DNA of 64,000 nucleotides, from contig NW_020654422.1 in assembly GCF_003589595.1 (NCBI RefSeq), positions 5,706,420-5,770,419 of the forward strand, given 5' to 3'. This stretch comes from Hyposmocoma kahamanoa. Lineage: Eukaryota; Arthropoda; Insecta; Lepidoptera; Cosmopterigidae. The notes below the pieces were generated by a model. That model was not told the origin of the DNA, did no database searches, and was given only the letters and a program-made list of their open reading frames with translations. Made by a program: the position numbers and the translations under genes. Below are positions 10,981 to 25,200 of this stretch, piece by piece (the stretch's first letter is position 1; every line of letters begins with the position of its first letter).

Positions 10981-11103
10981 CGACCTCGGTGATCTAACGG
11001 TTAGTACTATGGGCGCTGAGCAGGTTTCAGGTTCGATTCCCGGTAGGACCAGTTTGGGAAACGAACTTTTCTAAATTGGTTCTGGTCTGGGTGCTGGGTG
11101 CTC
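10981..11103 (+). repeat. tRNA-derived SINE, 3' truncated by a later insertion
   Basis: The head GACCTCGGTGATCTAACGGT contains an A box, and GGTTCGATTCCC is a B box. The body TTTTCTAAATTGGTTCTGG matches the minus-strand copy at 52700-52925. The body stops where a CCGAC element begins (11104), so the CCGAC element inserted into the SINE. Confidence 0.7.
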
Positions 11104-11403
11104 AACCGACTTCAAAAAAGGTTTTCGATTCGTCTGTTTTTTTGTGTGCAGGTATGTTATGCGAATACTACGATATTTGGGAACCGATATCGAAGATTCT
11201 TTTTTTATTGGAAAGGGAATAAATACTTCGGTAGTGGTCGTAATAAAATTTTAAGAAAATATTCCACCTCTAAGAGTGGCTAGTCAGGGGGCCCACTTTC
11301 CGTTAACAGATTTCAATAAAATTGGCACATAGATGTAATATATAATTCCAATGAAAATAACTCACAGCAAAAACGGATAAGCACACTTTTGAGGTCGGTA
11401 TTT
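11104..11403 (+). mobile_element. CCGAC-terminal TIR element
   Basis: Starts CCGACTTCAAAAAAGG and ends CTTTTGAGGTCGGTATTTTT; the two ends are inverted repeats. The interior carries the family phrases TATGTTATGCG, AATATTCCACCTCTAAGAGTG and CACATAGATGTAATATA. No transposase gene. Confidence 0.7.
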
Positions 11404-11584
11404 TTTTTATAAAAAGTTACAATAAAATTGTATGTTTATGAAATTTCATCGAATTGAAGGACAAAGTCAAGGTACCATCGTCACAATTAAGCTGGTTTGT
11501 CTGGCTCAAATACAAAAAAACATAGGTACATTGACAAAATAACTCGCTCATCATAAAATGAAAGCTGACATGCGGGTGATTCTT

Positions 11585-11748
11585 TTCACAAAGATGACAT
11601 CATCACAACACGACAATGACGTCGTGATACGATGCGATATCTTATCACGACGCCACGCGACGCTGAACGTGGAAAAATATGACGTCGAGTCGTGGTCGTC
11701 ACGTCGTTCCCCGACGTCGCAACGATGTCACATTGTGATGATGGTTTA
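11585..11748. mobile_element. Palindromic MITE-like element
   Basis: The ends ACATCATCACAACACGACAATGACG and the reverse complement of the right end (ACCATCATCACAATGTGACAT) pair imperfectly. The interior is a run of GACGTCG and CACGACG blocks. GC-rich compared with its flanks and open in several frames only because of composition. Confidence 0.55.
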
Positions 11749-12130
11749 ATTGAAGCTGTACTGTTAGCTTCAAAATGGTTAAACATCTAAAGTATATAAG
11801 TCTAAATTAGATAAAAAAAAATAGTTATATTAAACCTACTGTTTGGGGTACATTTGCGGTCATCAAAAGCTAGACCAGTCTTCAGGCCCTTGTAGTTAAC
11901 CAAATGAAGTCAACTTTTGACAACTTTTTTATCTTTGTTGAATTTGTAAGACTGTTGATATCAATTACTTTAACGTTGTGTTATTATCAGCTGTATTAAA
12001 TTATACCTTTTTTCAGTTATTTTAATGGTGAATTTTTATTTCGTATCTTCCACTAGCCGAAGCTTTACAAACAAACAAAGAAAAAATGTGAAAACAATAC
12101 ACAAGCGATTTCTTTCAGTCTATTGATAAG

Positions 12131-12430
12131 GAAAAGCCGAGGTAGCCTAATGGTTTTTGACCTACCGCCGCTTAGGAGTCGATAGTACCTCAACTCGAAT
12201 TAAATTTCTTTCCCTTACCGAATCGGTTCTATTGTGCGGGTCGAGCGGCTGGGACACCGGCTTTATTTCAGAATTTATTTTTTTACAAACGAAATTAAAG
12301 CCATTCGAAAAAAATATATATAGCGTATAGTATACAATGTACTATTTAGTTCAGTTGATATAAATATCTAATATTGGTATATGTAAAGTACCTATTGAAT
12401 ACAAGTTTTCTTGTAAATTTTTTGGGGTAA
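12131..12430 (+). repeat. Dispersed repeat with tRNA-like head (pair with 24293)
   Basis: GAGGTAGCCTAATGG...CTTAGGAGTCGATAGTACC, then GTGCGGGTCGAGCGG, ACAAACGAAATTAAAGC, TTCAGTTGATATAAA and GTACCTATTGAATACA. The same order appears at 24293-24525. The first 40 nt resemble a tRNA A-box region. No coding. Confidence 0.6.
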
Positions 12431-12579
12431 GTTTGTGTTTTTTTTCTATGTGAAAATTTAAAGGAATCGTGTTTTCACACCGTACGCTAATCAGTGTATA
12501 TCCTTAATTGAACTATATATTTAAATTTTTATTGAATTGATATTCAATTATTTTTTTGTGTCAAATTATTCCACTAGTT

Positions 12580-12850
12580 TGTTATAATTATTAATACGAA
12601 GATCGAACACTCAGAAAAAAATCCTTTGATCCGGCCGGATTAGAACCGACGTCTTCTAGCATACCGTGTCAGACGCTATACCAACCAAGCCAAGGAACGA
12701 ACCAGCGGACCTCACGAACTTCTCTATGTGTTTGTTGTCGTGTCTTTGTATTTGGTTTTTTCAACGACTATGCTAAAAGACGTAGGTTCGAATCCGGCCG
12801 CATCGAAGGAATTTTTTCTGAGTGTTCGATCTTCGTATTAATAATTATAA
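12580..12850. repeat. Inverted SINE pair (GATCGAAC family)
   Basis: Both ends are copies of ATAATTATTAATACGAAGAT followed by CGAACACTCAGAAAAAA in opposite orientation, giving a perfect terminal inverted repeat of about 38 bp. Each arm leads into a tRNA-like unit with a B box (GGTTCTAATCC on the minus strand, GGTTCGAATCC on the plus). The whole forms a long hairpin with a spacer of about 100 bp. A (TA)n run follows at 12852. Confidence 0.7.
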
Positions 12851-13066
12851 TGTACTATATATATATATATATATTCCAAAGTGATTGATTCAACACTTTC
12901 AATGTTAAGCGGAATCAACTAAAGCTATTTGAGGTTGTATGCGCCGTGGGTACGAATACTGGCTCGCACCTCACCTAAACACTTCCTTAATTTTTCGGAA
13001 AGCAAAAAATTAACAAGGGGTTTGAAACACGTAGCTTATGAACTATGTTATATGTTACGTAATTAA

Positions 13067-13510
13067 TTGAACATACGATACCTCTCACGTAAATTGTTGT
13101 AAGTCAAAATACCATTTAACTTAAATATAAACTTTTTATTAGCCGATTTAAAAAAAGGAGGAGGTTCTCAATTTGACTGTGTTTTTTTTTGTACGTATGT
13201 TACGCGATAACTCCGGGTATCAGTGAACCGTATTTGATGATTCTTCTTTGGAAAGGGGGTACCTCAGTAGTGGTTCCATTCAAATTTGAAGAACATATTC
13301 CACCTTTTGGGGTGACAAACTAGGTGATGAATGACTTTTGAGGTCGGTTTTTTTAGAACACTGTACTGAGATTATGTATATTATAGTTTCTACATTTGAA
13401 AGTCAACATAACACTGGAACCTATAATGTAAGTAAAAATAGGATATTTCTTTAAGTTAAAAAGCAAAAAATGGTATTTTGACTTACAACAACTTACGTGG
13501 GAGGTATCGT
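13067..13510. mobile_element. TIR element carrying a nested CCGAC element
   Basis: GATACCTCTCACGTAAATTG at 13077 and its inverse around CAACTTACGTGGGAGGTATC at 13490 form arms of about 42 bp (both with TTGTAAGTCAAAATACCATT). Between them lies a CCGAC element at 13138-13358. No coding; class not determined. Confidence 0.6.
13138..13358 (+). mobile_element. CCGAC-terminal TIR element, internally deleted
   Basis: Starts AGCCGATTTAAAAAAAGG and ends ACTTTTGAGGTCGGTTTTTT, with the family interior (TACGCGATAACTCC, ACCTCAGTAGTGG). Shorter than the 11104 copy. Confidence 0.65.
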
Positions 13511-13515
13511 AACTG

Positions 13516-13629
13516 TTACATTTCTCCTATATAGATTATTCGCTGGTTAATTGACCATTACATTTCTTCTATGTAGATTATTCGCTGATTAATTGACCAT
13601 TACGTTTCTTCTATATAGATCATTCGTTA
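13516..13629. repeat. 42-bp minisatellite, about 2.7 copies
   Basis: The unit TTACATTTCTCCTATATAGA...TTAATTGACCA repeats at 13516, 13558 and 13600 with a few substitutions. Confidence 0.8.
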
Positions 13630-13834
13630 CTATTTGATGCATCTTCGACTGAAACTTCCCTGTTCTCACTAACATGTCACCAAAATTAGTGTTGTATCTA
13701 TAATTAGTGATTCCAAAGAATCGTATAAATGTTTCAGCCGGTACTCTATTTAATGACATGACGATCTACGAACCCAGATTGCCAAACTACATGGTAAAAG
13801 TTATCACAAGTAGTATGTGCAAGGGGGTTGGTGA

Positions 13835-14014
13835 TCACGCGGTTGTCGCGTTAGCATCAACTTTCTGAGATATGTGGCTGTTGACCCAATCCCAAATGAT
13901 TACGTCTGCGAGCCTCGTGTACACTCCTGGGAAGTTTCCTCGTGCACACCCCAGGCCCCACGAGACCACACCAATGAGGACTCCTTCGAACACGATTGGA
14001 CCTCCACTGTCACC
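13835..14014 (-). CDS. Trypsin exon 5: catalytic serine and C-terminus
   Basis: The acceptor CATAG precedes GGTGACAGTGGAGG (GDSGGP). The exon encodes [20 protein letters not shown] and [10 protein letters not shown] and stops at TGA (13837-13835). Fifty-nine residues. ATTAAA on the minus strand near 13750 could serve polyadenylation. Confidence 0.88.
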   Translation of the reverse strand, partial: GDSGGPIVFEGVLIGVVSWGLGCARGNFPGVYTRLADVIIWDWVNSHISQKVDANATTA

Positions 14015-16187
14015 CTATGTATGAAAAACGAAATGAAGACTTTAGTATTTCGGAAGTTTAATAGTTTAACAGGAATTTACCGCTTACAAGTGCAGAATTT
14101 GTCTGTACAAGCGTGTACAAGCGGTAAATTCCTGTTACAACTTAGTAGAAAAATTATAAAAAAATATTATTACTGTGTATAAAGGCATAAGTAAATTAAA
14201 TTTGATTTGAAATAGTTACTTCAAGGCACAATTGTAGTCAGTTGTGTTTTTTTGTGTCATTTATGAAGTAATTATTGTAATTGAATTACATAGTCATTGC
14301 ACAGTTCCATACATTACTTAAAATTTTTAAATATTACTGTTTTTAATTTAACAAACGTTAAATATGACTTATCTGGAGAAAATCTGATCATAGATGTCAA
14401 TTGTGCCTTTTCAGCTCACTGTACATCCAACAATTGTTGAGATAGATTTCTACAAAAAATTAGGTAGACTGGCCTTTATTTTACTGATCCTGAATATGTA
14501 TAAATAAATTTTGATAAAAATGTTAGTTGTAACTTTTATCGTTCCGGGGACAGAATTTTGCTACACAATTTCAGAGAATATCTACTCTTCTTATTAATAT
14601 AAAGGTTCTATTAAGAATCAAAAATGCAAATGTAATGTAAGTACAGCAATGCAATCTCTTTACATGTCGATGGAGTCCGTCGCCATCTTTGTTTTAACCG
14701 ATTTACATAACATAGAGGGCCAAAAATGGTACAAAAAAACAGGTACAAAGACATAGAGGGCCAAAAATCGTCAAATTTGGCACTTAAGATTAAATTTTTA
14801 TTGAATGTCAGAATGTTTCACCACCATGATATTAATTTTTTTTTGTGAAAATACTCCACTAGTTTCATTGACTTACAATACTAGTTTGCTATAATTATTA
14901 ACAAAACAATTGCTTCGATTCGAACTGACGTCTCCTATCCTAGCAAACCGTGCCAGACGCTATGGCAACTAAGCCATGGAACGAACCAGCGGACCTCAAG
15001 ATTTTTTCTATGTGCTTGTTGTCGGATCTTTGCATTTGGTGGATGGAAGAATTTTTCTAATGGTTCGGTCTATGTATTAATAATTACAATTTAAGATTAA
15101 ATTTAATTCTATGCCTCTTACTACAAGAATGGTCTAGTACTAGGTACTAGTCGAGTTGTAGTATATTTAAGATACGTAAAGAAACAATATGTCTATCATC
15201 TCATGTTCTACAACTTTTTAGTACCTGGCATGCATCAGGCGATGGTTGCGAGAAAGAGCCAGCACAGAACATAGTCGCTGGATCGATGGCCTTGCGGTCC
15301 AAGCCGGAGCGCTTGCACAGTTTCATCGCGATCGTTTCGATCGTCGTCGACTGTAGGTACGTCGCGCTTGGACCTCCTTCCTGAAAGATGACATTTTAAT
15401 CGCAGTTCGCGTGCATATAAGGCAAATCTATTCAATTCAGAAGAACCCACATTTTCTGATCAGGGATTGACTATAGATTGGTATAACGTCTACACCACTT
15501 TGTGTAGGGATGGCTTAATAAGACATTAACATGCGCTTGCGATATGTCCGTTCAATCCAATATCTGGTGTCTCAATGGCGGGAGCGGGCGGGCTGCAGCG
15601 CACCTTTATTCTCTATACATTAGGGCTTTAAATTTCGCTGCATTTCAGCATTTCCCGGGAAAACAAATATAGAGACTCGGTGCGGTCTCGGAAATACCGG
15701 GAAAAACGAGATTTTGGAGACTATTTCAAAAGTAGGTTTCCATATTCATAGGCTAGGCATTTAAACAGTCAAAACATGATTCGACCTTGGAAAGGCTAAC
15801 CTTTCCAGTGTCGAATATTTTAGTTAAGTTTTTTATTAACTCAAATTTTAATCATAAAAAAAATATTTATTAAGGTTCATTTTATGGTTGATAGCGTAAG
15901 AAACAAAGTGTGTTTAATACAGTTTCAGATAGAGAGAACTTGATTTTGCTGCTACCGTTTTTCAATCTCCACAGGTTACTAAGCCCTACTTATAATGTTG
16001 CTATGTTCATGGTTCATGTAACAAGAACAAAAAAAAAATCTGTTTGTTTAGTAGATTTCTAGTACTTTTTTATGAAGTGTACCTAAGTCTGAAAAGTCTC
16101 GGTATTCCCGAGTCTAAAAAGTCAGTCTCCCGGGATGAAAACCCTACTATACATTATTATTTGAGGGATGTATATATACATATATAT

Positions 16188-16220
<33 letters not shown>

Positions 16221-19200
16221 CCATATATATATATATATATATATATTTCGTCGATATCGTACTGACCTTAAGTTTACCCCAACCAGAAACAATAGCTGGC
16301 TGGCTGGCTTTCAACCTAGTACGCTTCGCAACCAGCCGGATGGGCAGTATCCTGGCGGAGAATCGGAGGGGCGAGTACAGCTCCACAAGCCCTACGTCAT
16401 GTGCTTTGGTTTTGCTGATGTACCGCGGGTGTACGTAGCTGTTCTTCACGTCATACATTTCTCCGCCGTGGGTTTTCCATGATGATCCTAATCGTACGCT
16501 TAAGTCTGAAGCACGGGCTCTAAAAAAAATATTGATAAATTGTTTTGAGTGGTTAAGTGGTTTTGAACTGATATATTTATACAGTGTGTTGATTTGCATT
16601 CTCGTCATATTTAAGAAATTAATAATAGAAATAACGGTAAATCATCTAAAATATTTAAAAAAATATTCTGTTCAATATTCTGTCTAATTGTATCTAGTAA
16701 AGTTTTGCAAAATTGTCTCAAGTCATATGCACCACGCAAGGGAAGTGACCCCGCCACCTGCTTCACCGAGCGGTACGTGATCTTTCTCGATCGCTTATTT
16801 ATCTATTTTTTCAAATTATGATTATGTACTAGTATTGTTATAATTTACTATTTATTTACATTAATTAGAAAAGTTGATTGAAAAAAGTTTTTTGTAACTT
16901 ACATTTGGTAATTACCAACTTTAGGTTACCTGAGACTATTGCTAGAAGTACCTAGCTTTATGGTGGCTGGCTTCGTACTGGAGCCACCGCCCGTTATGCA
17001 GAGATTCGCACGTAAGTTTCGTTTCAACATTAGACTCGACACTCGTATCCTTCGCTTAAACTAAACGTTTCACATCATGTTATAAGAATAAACACGCACT
17101 AAACTTGTACTTGATGGATTTCCATGCAGGTTCTGGTGAACCTGGTAGCGATTTTTAGCACTACTAACTCTTGTTTACATACCAAACTACGTGGCATTTC
17201 GAGACAGACTAGAATATAATGTATGACATCCCGTCAGCGTGACGTAGACGCAGTACGGGAAGTATGGTCGAGTGATCTACCAATCGCGCGCTCGGTACGA
17301 CACTTCCCCGCCGTCGCTACCCGCACCCCACCACGAAATAGATCTAAAATGCGTTTCTTTCTGCGGATTCAAGGTCATTGTTCAAAATGTTTGCAAGTGC
17401 CGTGCAAGTCAATGACCTTTGGATCAAATTTGTTTAACGCAATTAAGTAAAAAATAGAGATTTACAAATTTTTTGGAATAATTTTTTTAGTGATTTGGGT
17501 TCAGTTTCGGATATAGACCTCTGTAAATATGGCGAGAATGCAAATCAACACACTGTATAAATATGCGTAATATGTTTATGTACATTTAACCAAATAGTAT
17601 ATGATAACCCATCACAGCGCACCGGAGGGTATGCCCATTTTTTAACCGACTTTAAAAAAAAGGAAGAGGTTCTCAATTCGACTGCATGTTTTTTTGTATG
17701 TATGTTACGCGATAACTCTTTATGAACCGATTTTGATGATTCTTTTTTGTTAGAAAGATGGTACCTCAGTAGTGGTCCTATTTAAATTTGAAGAAAATAT
17801 TCCATCTTTAAGGGTGGAAAACTAAAGGATGAATACGGTTTCGCGCACTTTCTGGTAACCGACTGCAATAAAACTTGGCAAATAGATACAATTCCACGAA
17901 CTTTTGAGGTCGGTTTTTTAGTACTCAGTACTGAGATTATTCGCTACGCACTGATCCTTGCACAGGACATGGACGAGCCTCTTTCCTTGGAGCGCACGTA
18001 CGATCTCGTGTGAGGCGATTGCTAACGGAACTGTGAGTTTTTGTTTGAGTATAATTTGGCTGGTGCTTAAACAAAAACTCCAAAAGAAACATTTCCAGTA
18101 AATGTAACAAAATGCTTGCTATAGCTTTCATATGATGAATTTCACCTATTCGCACTAAGCGCTTTCTTCCTCCTTTCTGATGCGTACAGCAAAAGAATGG
18201 AATGCTCTACGGCATCTGTATTTCCCGAAAAGTATAATTTGGGGCTATTCAAGGCTAGAGTGAATAGGCATTTTTTAGGCAAACGCGTCCCATCGTCGCT
18301 TAACATCAGGTGAGATTGTGGCCAAGCGTGTGTCTATTATATATTTAAAAAAGAAATTGTAAACTTCTCAACATTTCTCCTATCCCTGTTTTTTCTCTCT
18401 AGAGTGCTTACATGTTTATGTTATATTATATCTAAAAGTGTAAACTAAATTAACCTACTTCACTGTTTATTTTACTTATGTATATAGTTAGAGTTTACCA
18501 TGAATAAATAAAAATAAATTAATAAATAACTTAAAACTAATGTGAACGAAGGCAGCTTTTTCGCTAAGAGACATTTCTTCCAGACACCCTTAGATGTAGA
18601 GGAAAGCCAACCAGAGAGTGAGACAGTGTGCCTACGGCCAATTTTGAAATGTATAGGCAATAATGCTTACTTTTAATTGTATTTAGCGTAATACTTAGAT
18701 ACTATAGCAATATATAGTATCTGTTACACTTGTTAAACTATTGTTTTCGAAATATGGGGACTCTAAAAGCGGTTACACAGGACGACTTCGTTGCTAAAGC
18801 GATGCAAACGGCATACACATGCGATGCAGTTGCTAATCGTCTACCTTTAAACACGCGCGCGATTTTAAGACGCGATGCAAACGCGATGCAAGCGCGCGAC
18901 TGCATCGATACATCGATACGTTCGTGAAACGCGCGATTGCATCGCTACACTTGCGATGTATAGGCGATTGCATCGATGCAGTCGCGCGTTTGCATCGATG
19001 CAAATGCGGAATTGCATCGATGAATTTGAATCCCAAGTGTAGCGACGCAATCACGTGTTTCACGAACGCGCGTTTGCATCGCTGTAAAAGTTGCCGTATG
19101 TAACTACTCTAACATCAATATTTTTAAAATGTTATCCAAAAACAACAAACTACTCGTGTCGACTATTATTTCCTCCTCGTCCAATATAAACAAACGAAGG

Positions 19201-22200
19201 GATCAAAGCACGACATTTTCAAAAAAAACAATATTGTTCTGTCTTCCTGATATCCGAGCAGTAAGGAAGCCCTTGTACTACTATTCCGGGGACATTACAA
19301 TGCAGCGTATTGGCAGCTGGGAACAAACGGGACTAGAGAAAACGGATCGCTTTCCGAGTAGGCGACGATAAACATCCGCAGAACTATCGTAAACTCTCTA
19401 GTGTACTGTCGAGTAGAAAATATTTGTCTTTCTAGTACGCTATTATTACGAAATAGATATAAGACTTTAATATAAATTAAAAAAAAACGACCTCAACAGT
19501 TTGCGCAATTCGATCTATTTTTAGTAGCAGTAGAGCTTTTGTTCTGCCGTCAAGCAGTAATGTGAACATTACTGCGTTCCGGTTTGGAAGGGTAAGGGTA
19601 CTTATGAAATTAGAGGCACAGGTACGGTACTGACACCAGACTCTCATAAAGTGCATAACTGTAACAAAACACTGTATTTTAGACTGTATTTCATCAGGGA
19701 GGCTGTGATCCACGCTTGGTGCAACAAATTTCGTTGGCCATTCAGCGCGGTAATGCTGTCAGTGTTATGGGGATGTTTTGAACCAGCTAAGATTCAGATC
19801 GGTGCTTTTTCATTGTACTAGTTGGATAAAAATGGCTAAGTCTAGCTAATTACATTATTAATCTTATGTGGCAAAGCCTGTTGCTGATTTATATATATAT
19901 ATATATATATATAAAAACTAACTTTTGCAATATAAGATTGGTGACCATTTACAGTAACCCTTTGGCTTCGATTTGATACATACGATGTGAACAAGCGGAG
20001 TAAGTTACCTCGAATCTCATTGCAGGTAATTTTGTATAATAGTAGTTCATGGTCTACCCTGTCGAACGCCTTCCGAAAATCCGTATATACTGCATCTACT
20101 TGGATTCGTCTATCCATATTTTCGAATAGATATTCGATGTAAATGTTAAGTTTGTGACTGTGGATTTTTGTTCCACAAAACCCATGCTGTTCAGGGATTA
20201 TTACATGTTTAACTACCTAACTAAAAGAATATGTACTGGTATACATAGGTTTTTGGCACATAATTTAATNNNNNNNNNNAAAAGAATATGTACTGGTATA
20301 CATAGGTTTTTGGCACATAATTTAATAAACAGCGCAGCTATACCACCGTGTCCTGGTCCCTTGGTAGAGTCAAGATTTCTAGGTTGTAACTCAATGTCAG
20401 AAATTGTAAAATTCAAATCAGAAAACAACGTAAAATTATTAGAGCAAGAAGTTGGCGGTGTCCGGTTGCCTGCGAATGTCTGAACATTGGTCCTGAAAAT
20501 ATACTTGTGCAGGTATACTGGATTTAATTTGGCGGTTATTTATGTATGACCAAAAGTATTTCACATTTTTACAGATTGAGTTTTCCTTTGATAAATATTT
20601 GGCGTAACAAGCCTCGCGTGCTAGTTTGAGTCTGGCCCTGTATAACGAAAATACCTCATAATCAAATTTGAAAGTGCTATCAATGTGTAGTTTTACAACA
20701 TGAGGTGCGAATACCTTAGGTGTATAATGATACAAGAAAGAGGCGCAACAGAGCTTATGTCCAACCTAGTCAAAGCATGAAAACTACCCACAACAATACC
20801 AATAGCACTTACGTGGGTTAATACTGATGCCAAACTTACTCGACCAATCATCGATACGCCGCAGATCTTAATTAAGCGCTAGTATCGCATCATCCAAGCA
20901 GTTCCACAATTAAATCCACAATTCTCATCATCTGCATACAGATGGTGAGAATTGTGGAGGATAGGAGAAATTAAATTGATGAAAACGGAGAACAATAGAG
21001 GGGAAAGAATTCCACCTTGGGGCAGACCAACCTCTAGGTCTGACTAATTAGACAAGGAGTCTTTAGCTCAAACCGCTTGCTTGCGCCCTCGAAGATCTGA
21101 ATAAAACCAGTCCAGTTCCGGAGGAGAGATTCGCAGATAAGCAAGGATAGCAAGAAGGATATCATGGTCAAAAGCATTGAAGGCGTTAGAAAAATCAATG
21201 AGGACTAATACCGTTAACCGTGAATCCGCCATGCCCTCCCGAATGTCCTCTGTAACTTTCAGTAACGCTGTCGTGGTATTGTGGCCAGGCCGAAAACCAG
21301 ACTGATACTGGTCGAGGACATTATTTCTAAAAAGGAAAAATGATAGTTAGCGATAAACATTCGCTTCAAGAATTTTTGAAAGGAAAGGTAGTATAGAAAT
21401 TGGCCTAAAGTGTTTAAGGGTTGTGGGATTATTAATCTTGGGAAGATGCGTCCTGCGCCAGTTCTTAGGGAACGTACCATATGAGAGGAATGAGTTGATA
21501 TTTGTGTCTTCCTGACGAAGCCTACGTTGCGGATTGACGTGCCTACGTGGCGGTTTTTACATGAATTGACTTGTATTTAGTTTTATTAAGTAAGCCTTGT
21601 GCGAGTAATAAACTTTCATTCATTCAATAAAATAAAGACTGGTGGTTAGTGAAACTATTTTTTTCGGATCTAAATCGCGTCTATATGCTTTTTTAAACAG
21701 TCAGCCGCCATGGAACCTATAAAGGACCCAAAACGTTGGTGTGTTTAAAAGAAAAATAGTTTAATTTCCTATGTCTAAGAATCGTGAGTACTTAGGTACT
21801 CGATAATCAAGAACAGTGTTCTCTTTTGTAACTACCAGTACCTACTTAATTTGGACGCAAGAAAACGTATGTCCTCCTCTGTAGCTCACTCGTATGCTAT
21901 GGCTCAGGCTGTTTTGCATCGGAAAAAATACAATTCACCCAGCAAGGATATATTGAAATTGTGGAAAGGAACATCGCAAGGGGCTGCCCATAAAACGAGT
22001 GTATACTGTGCCCGGTCGAATTTGTTCGCGCCGAACGATTGGTGGAGACAGAAGAAATATTGTTACACATTTCGCGCTTAGCCATTGCTATGCGATGTAT
22101 GTATATTGCGTAACATGTCTGTCCGTACGCGGGTATGAAGTTTTTAAGATTTAATGTTTAGATAAGTTACGTATATTGGCAATAAATATATTGATTTTTT

Positions 22201-25200
22201 TCCAATATCATGATGTTTTACTACTATGATATTGATTTATTATTTAAACAACTTCCAAAAAGGAGGAGGTCTCAATTTAGTAGCGGTAGAGCTCCTTGTG
22301 AAAGTGTTCGTCCAGTGAATTACTAAAATTAATTTGAAAATTATCGTTTTTTTTTTAGTTTTGAACATTCTTTTAATAAATTGATTTGTGGACGAATTTA
22401 TTTTTAAACATTTGACAATATTGTATTATGTTATAACCTCAATGGTACATCTGTCACTAATATGAACGTTCAAAGACGTCGCCCCGGAAGTCGAACTTTT
22501 TTGTAATAATTTTGTGTGGGTAGTGTCATTGAAATTCATTTATACTCAAGTTCCTACAAATTTCCAAGACCAAGTAATCAGTGTAATTTCCTAGCACAAT
22601 ATTTTTATTTATTATGTTTATTATATGGAATTTGCCCACTTATATCTCAGCATAACGGGCTCGACGGCAGTGCCTCTCAGATCTTCAATTAAAATTTTAT
22701 ATTTTTGTAGTAATCTGTGGATGAATTGGTTGATTGTACAATTAGCTATACCGTTATTCTTACCATGTATAACTCACCTTGTACAATTGTTGGTCATCCC
22801 TCAATAAATAAAAAATAAATAATAATAAAATTGATATAATTCCAATGAAAATGAAATGTTATATATAATGTGTTATGGTGACCTATAATTGATCTGATGT
22901 TTGAAACGCCAGAGAGGTGATAGGAACTCCTCAACAGTGTACAGCATCTACCTCGTGTTTGGGCTCAAATTATTCGTTTTGATGAGAACTTCTTATAAAA
23001 AGTTATAGTTATTGTGAAATGACTCCACTACTTTGTTATAATTTTATTTACCGACGTCAAAAAAAGGAGGAGGTTCTCAATTCGACTGTATGTTTTTTTT
23101 GTATGTATGTTACGCGATAACTCATTTGTGAACCGATTTTGATTATTCTTTTTTGTTGGAAAGATGGTACCTCAGTAGTGGTCCCATTTAAATTTCAAGA
23201 AAATATTCCACTGCTAAGGGTGGGAAACCAGGGGAGGGGGGAACCACTTTCGGTTTTTGTAGTACTCAAAAAAAATACAGATACAGAATCAGATCTTTGT
23301 GATTTAAAGCTCTGAGTGGTACTGCAACTGGTATGGAGAGGCATGTCGTTTACCACCAGGCCCACAAATTGTTTGTCCCGTCAATTGGTATCATAAAAAA
23401 AAAGACTCGACCTATAGCTCAATTGGTATAGCCCTACTTCGCTATACATATGTAGGTTCAAGTCCTGTCAGACTGAGGAAATTTTTCTTTTTGTTCGATC
23501 TTTGTATTCATAAGTAAAATAAATTGTTACACTAAAACTAAAATATATCTTTAAATGTAAGGAAATTAAGTTCAAATTTGACGTCATTCATAAGTCATTT
23601 GTGGAAACACTGATTGTACAGAAATTGATAGTAACATAATTGCCACTTTTTTATAAAAAACCGACCTAAATAGTTTGTGAAATTACATATATTTGCCAAG
23701 TTTTATTGAAATTGGTTAACGGAAAATGAGTGAAAACCAAAAAAATCGGATTCATCCCCTAATATGCAAAACGAATTTTTTTTTTCAAATTCGAATGGGA
23801 TTATTAATAATGTGACGGACGCAGTAGTAGCGCTCTCAAATCTTTGCGGCAGAAGATCTCTGCACTGGTTTTCAACCTGCCCCTTCTGCCACCTTCGCAA
23901 ACTCATTTGTATTTCTATCATGTCTTGCAAAGTTAATAAGACAATTTAAATGCTATAATTAATTGAAACTATTTGCGTCATGATCTTATTAGTGTTGGAC
24001 CACAAACGAAGAAAAAAATGAAGTTTGAGATTTATCATTACAAATTTCCTACAATTTATTTGTCAATAAATTGTTTAATTGTTTTTTTTTAATATTGTTT
24101 ATTATGGTGAAATTACAGGCACGTGGGATTGTCAAGTTATGTCTCAGGGTGACGTGCGTAGTGGCAGTGCACCTCAGATCTTTGCGATTAAAAGAGCTGA
24201 GTGGCACTGCAACTGTTATGGACAGGCGTGTAGCTTACCATCAGGCGCATGACTTGTCCGTCGCGTCACTTGATATTATAAAAAAAATAGCATAAGGTTT
24301 TCCTCAAGCTACTTTCGTTAGGAGTCGATACTACATCAGCTCGAAAATATCATTTTTCCCGTACTAATACGGTTCATTTTTTGTGGGTCGAGAGGTAATT
24401 TTTTTATAAACGAAATTAAAGCTTTTTGGAAAATGTATACGTGTGCTATTTACTTCAGTTGATATAAAAAAATCATTTTTATGTGAAGTACCAATTGAAT
24501 ACAGCGGTTTTCTTGTAAAATTTCTTCGTCGTCGTTGTCTTATTTGACACATTTGCATTTTGGTAACTTTCGAAATATTGACACCTACAGTAAAAAAATG
24601 TAAATTAAGCTGATTTTGCTTAACAATAAAAGTTGAACTAAACAAGATATAATAAAACCGATTACTGGGGGGTTGTTCATAACGTCTTGTCTTTAGAATG
24701 GTGTACGTAAGTGTAAGTGTAAATGCACCCGCATTCGGATCTATTGTACCGGATAATAAATATTATATTAGTAATTTGTAAGCAGATTCCCCTGCAAAGA
24801 ATAAATAGTAAATTTGGATTGTTCCTTATATAAAAATATGATATGAACAACCTGGTAGTGCACTCTCATAGACTTTTGTCATCCAAGTAAGCAGAACTAG
24901 TATGACAGTTAAATACCTTTTGTATAGTTTTTGTTTTACGATAGATTTAAACTTTGTGAATGGTGAAAATCAACATCACTTTGCCTCTTAAAGCTGCACG
25001 TGGGCAGTAAAAGTAAGTGAGCTTTTCCGACAAAAAAGCTCATACGAAACGAACTTAATGATGAGTTAATTTAAGACCATTCAGATATCGAAATTTGAGT
25101 GGGCATGTGGCATTCCTACTGTTCAAACCTAAGCGGATATCCATACCGCTAATGGGTAGCGATTTTTTATTTTATTTTCACCAGTCACACTCACTTCTGT

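Noticed and set aside
16044..16265. Tyr/Ile-rich open frames on both strands
   Set aside because: They are translations of the (TA)n/(CA)n microsatellite.
16925..17015. Minus-strand segment reading [20 protein letters not shown], resembling a protease exon
   Set aside because: It lacks a splice acceptor, lies within a TIR element, and the real exon 3 at 16267-16519 already fills that part of the protein.
18730..19063. Three overlapping Ala/Arg/Cys-rich frames
   Set aside because: They result from GCATCGATGCA-type repeats within a MITE.
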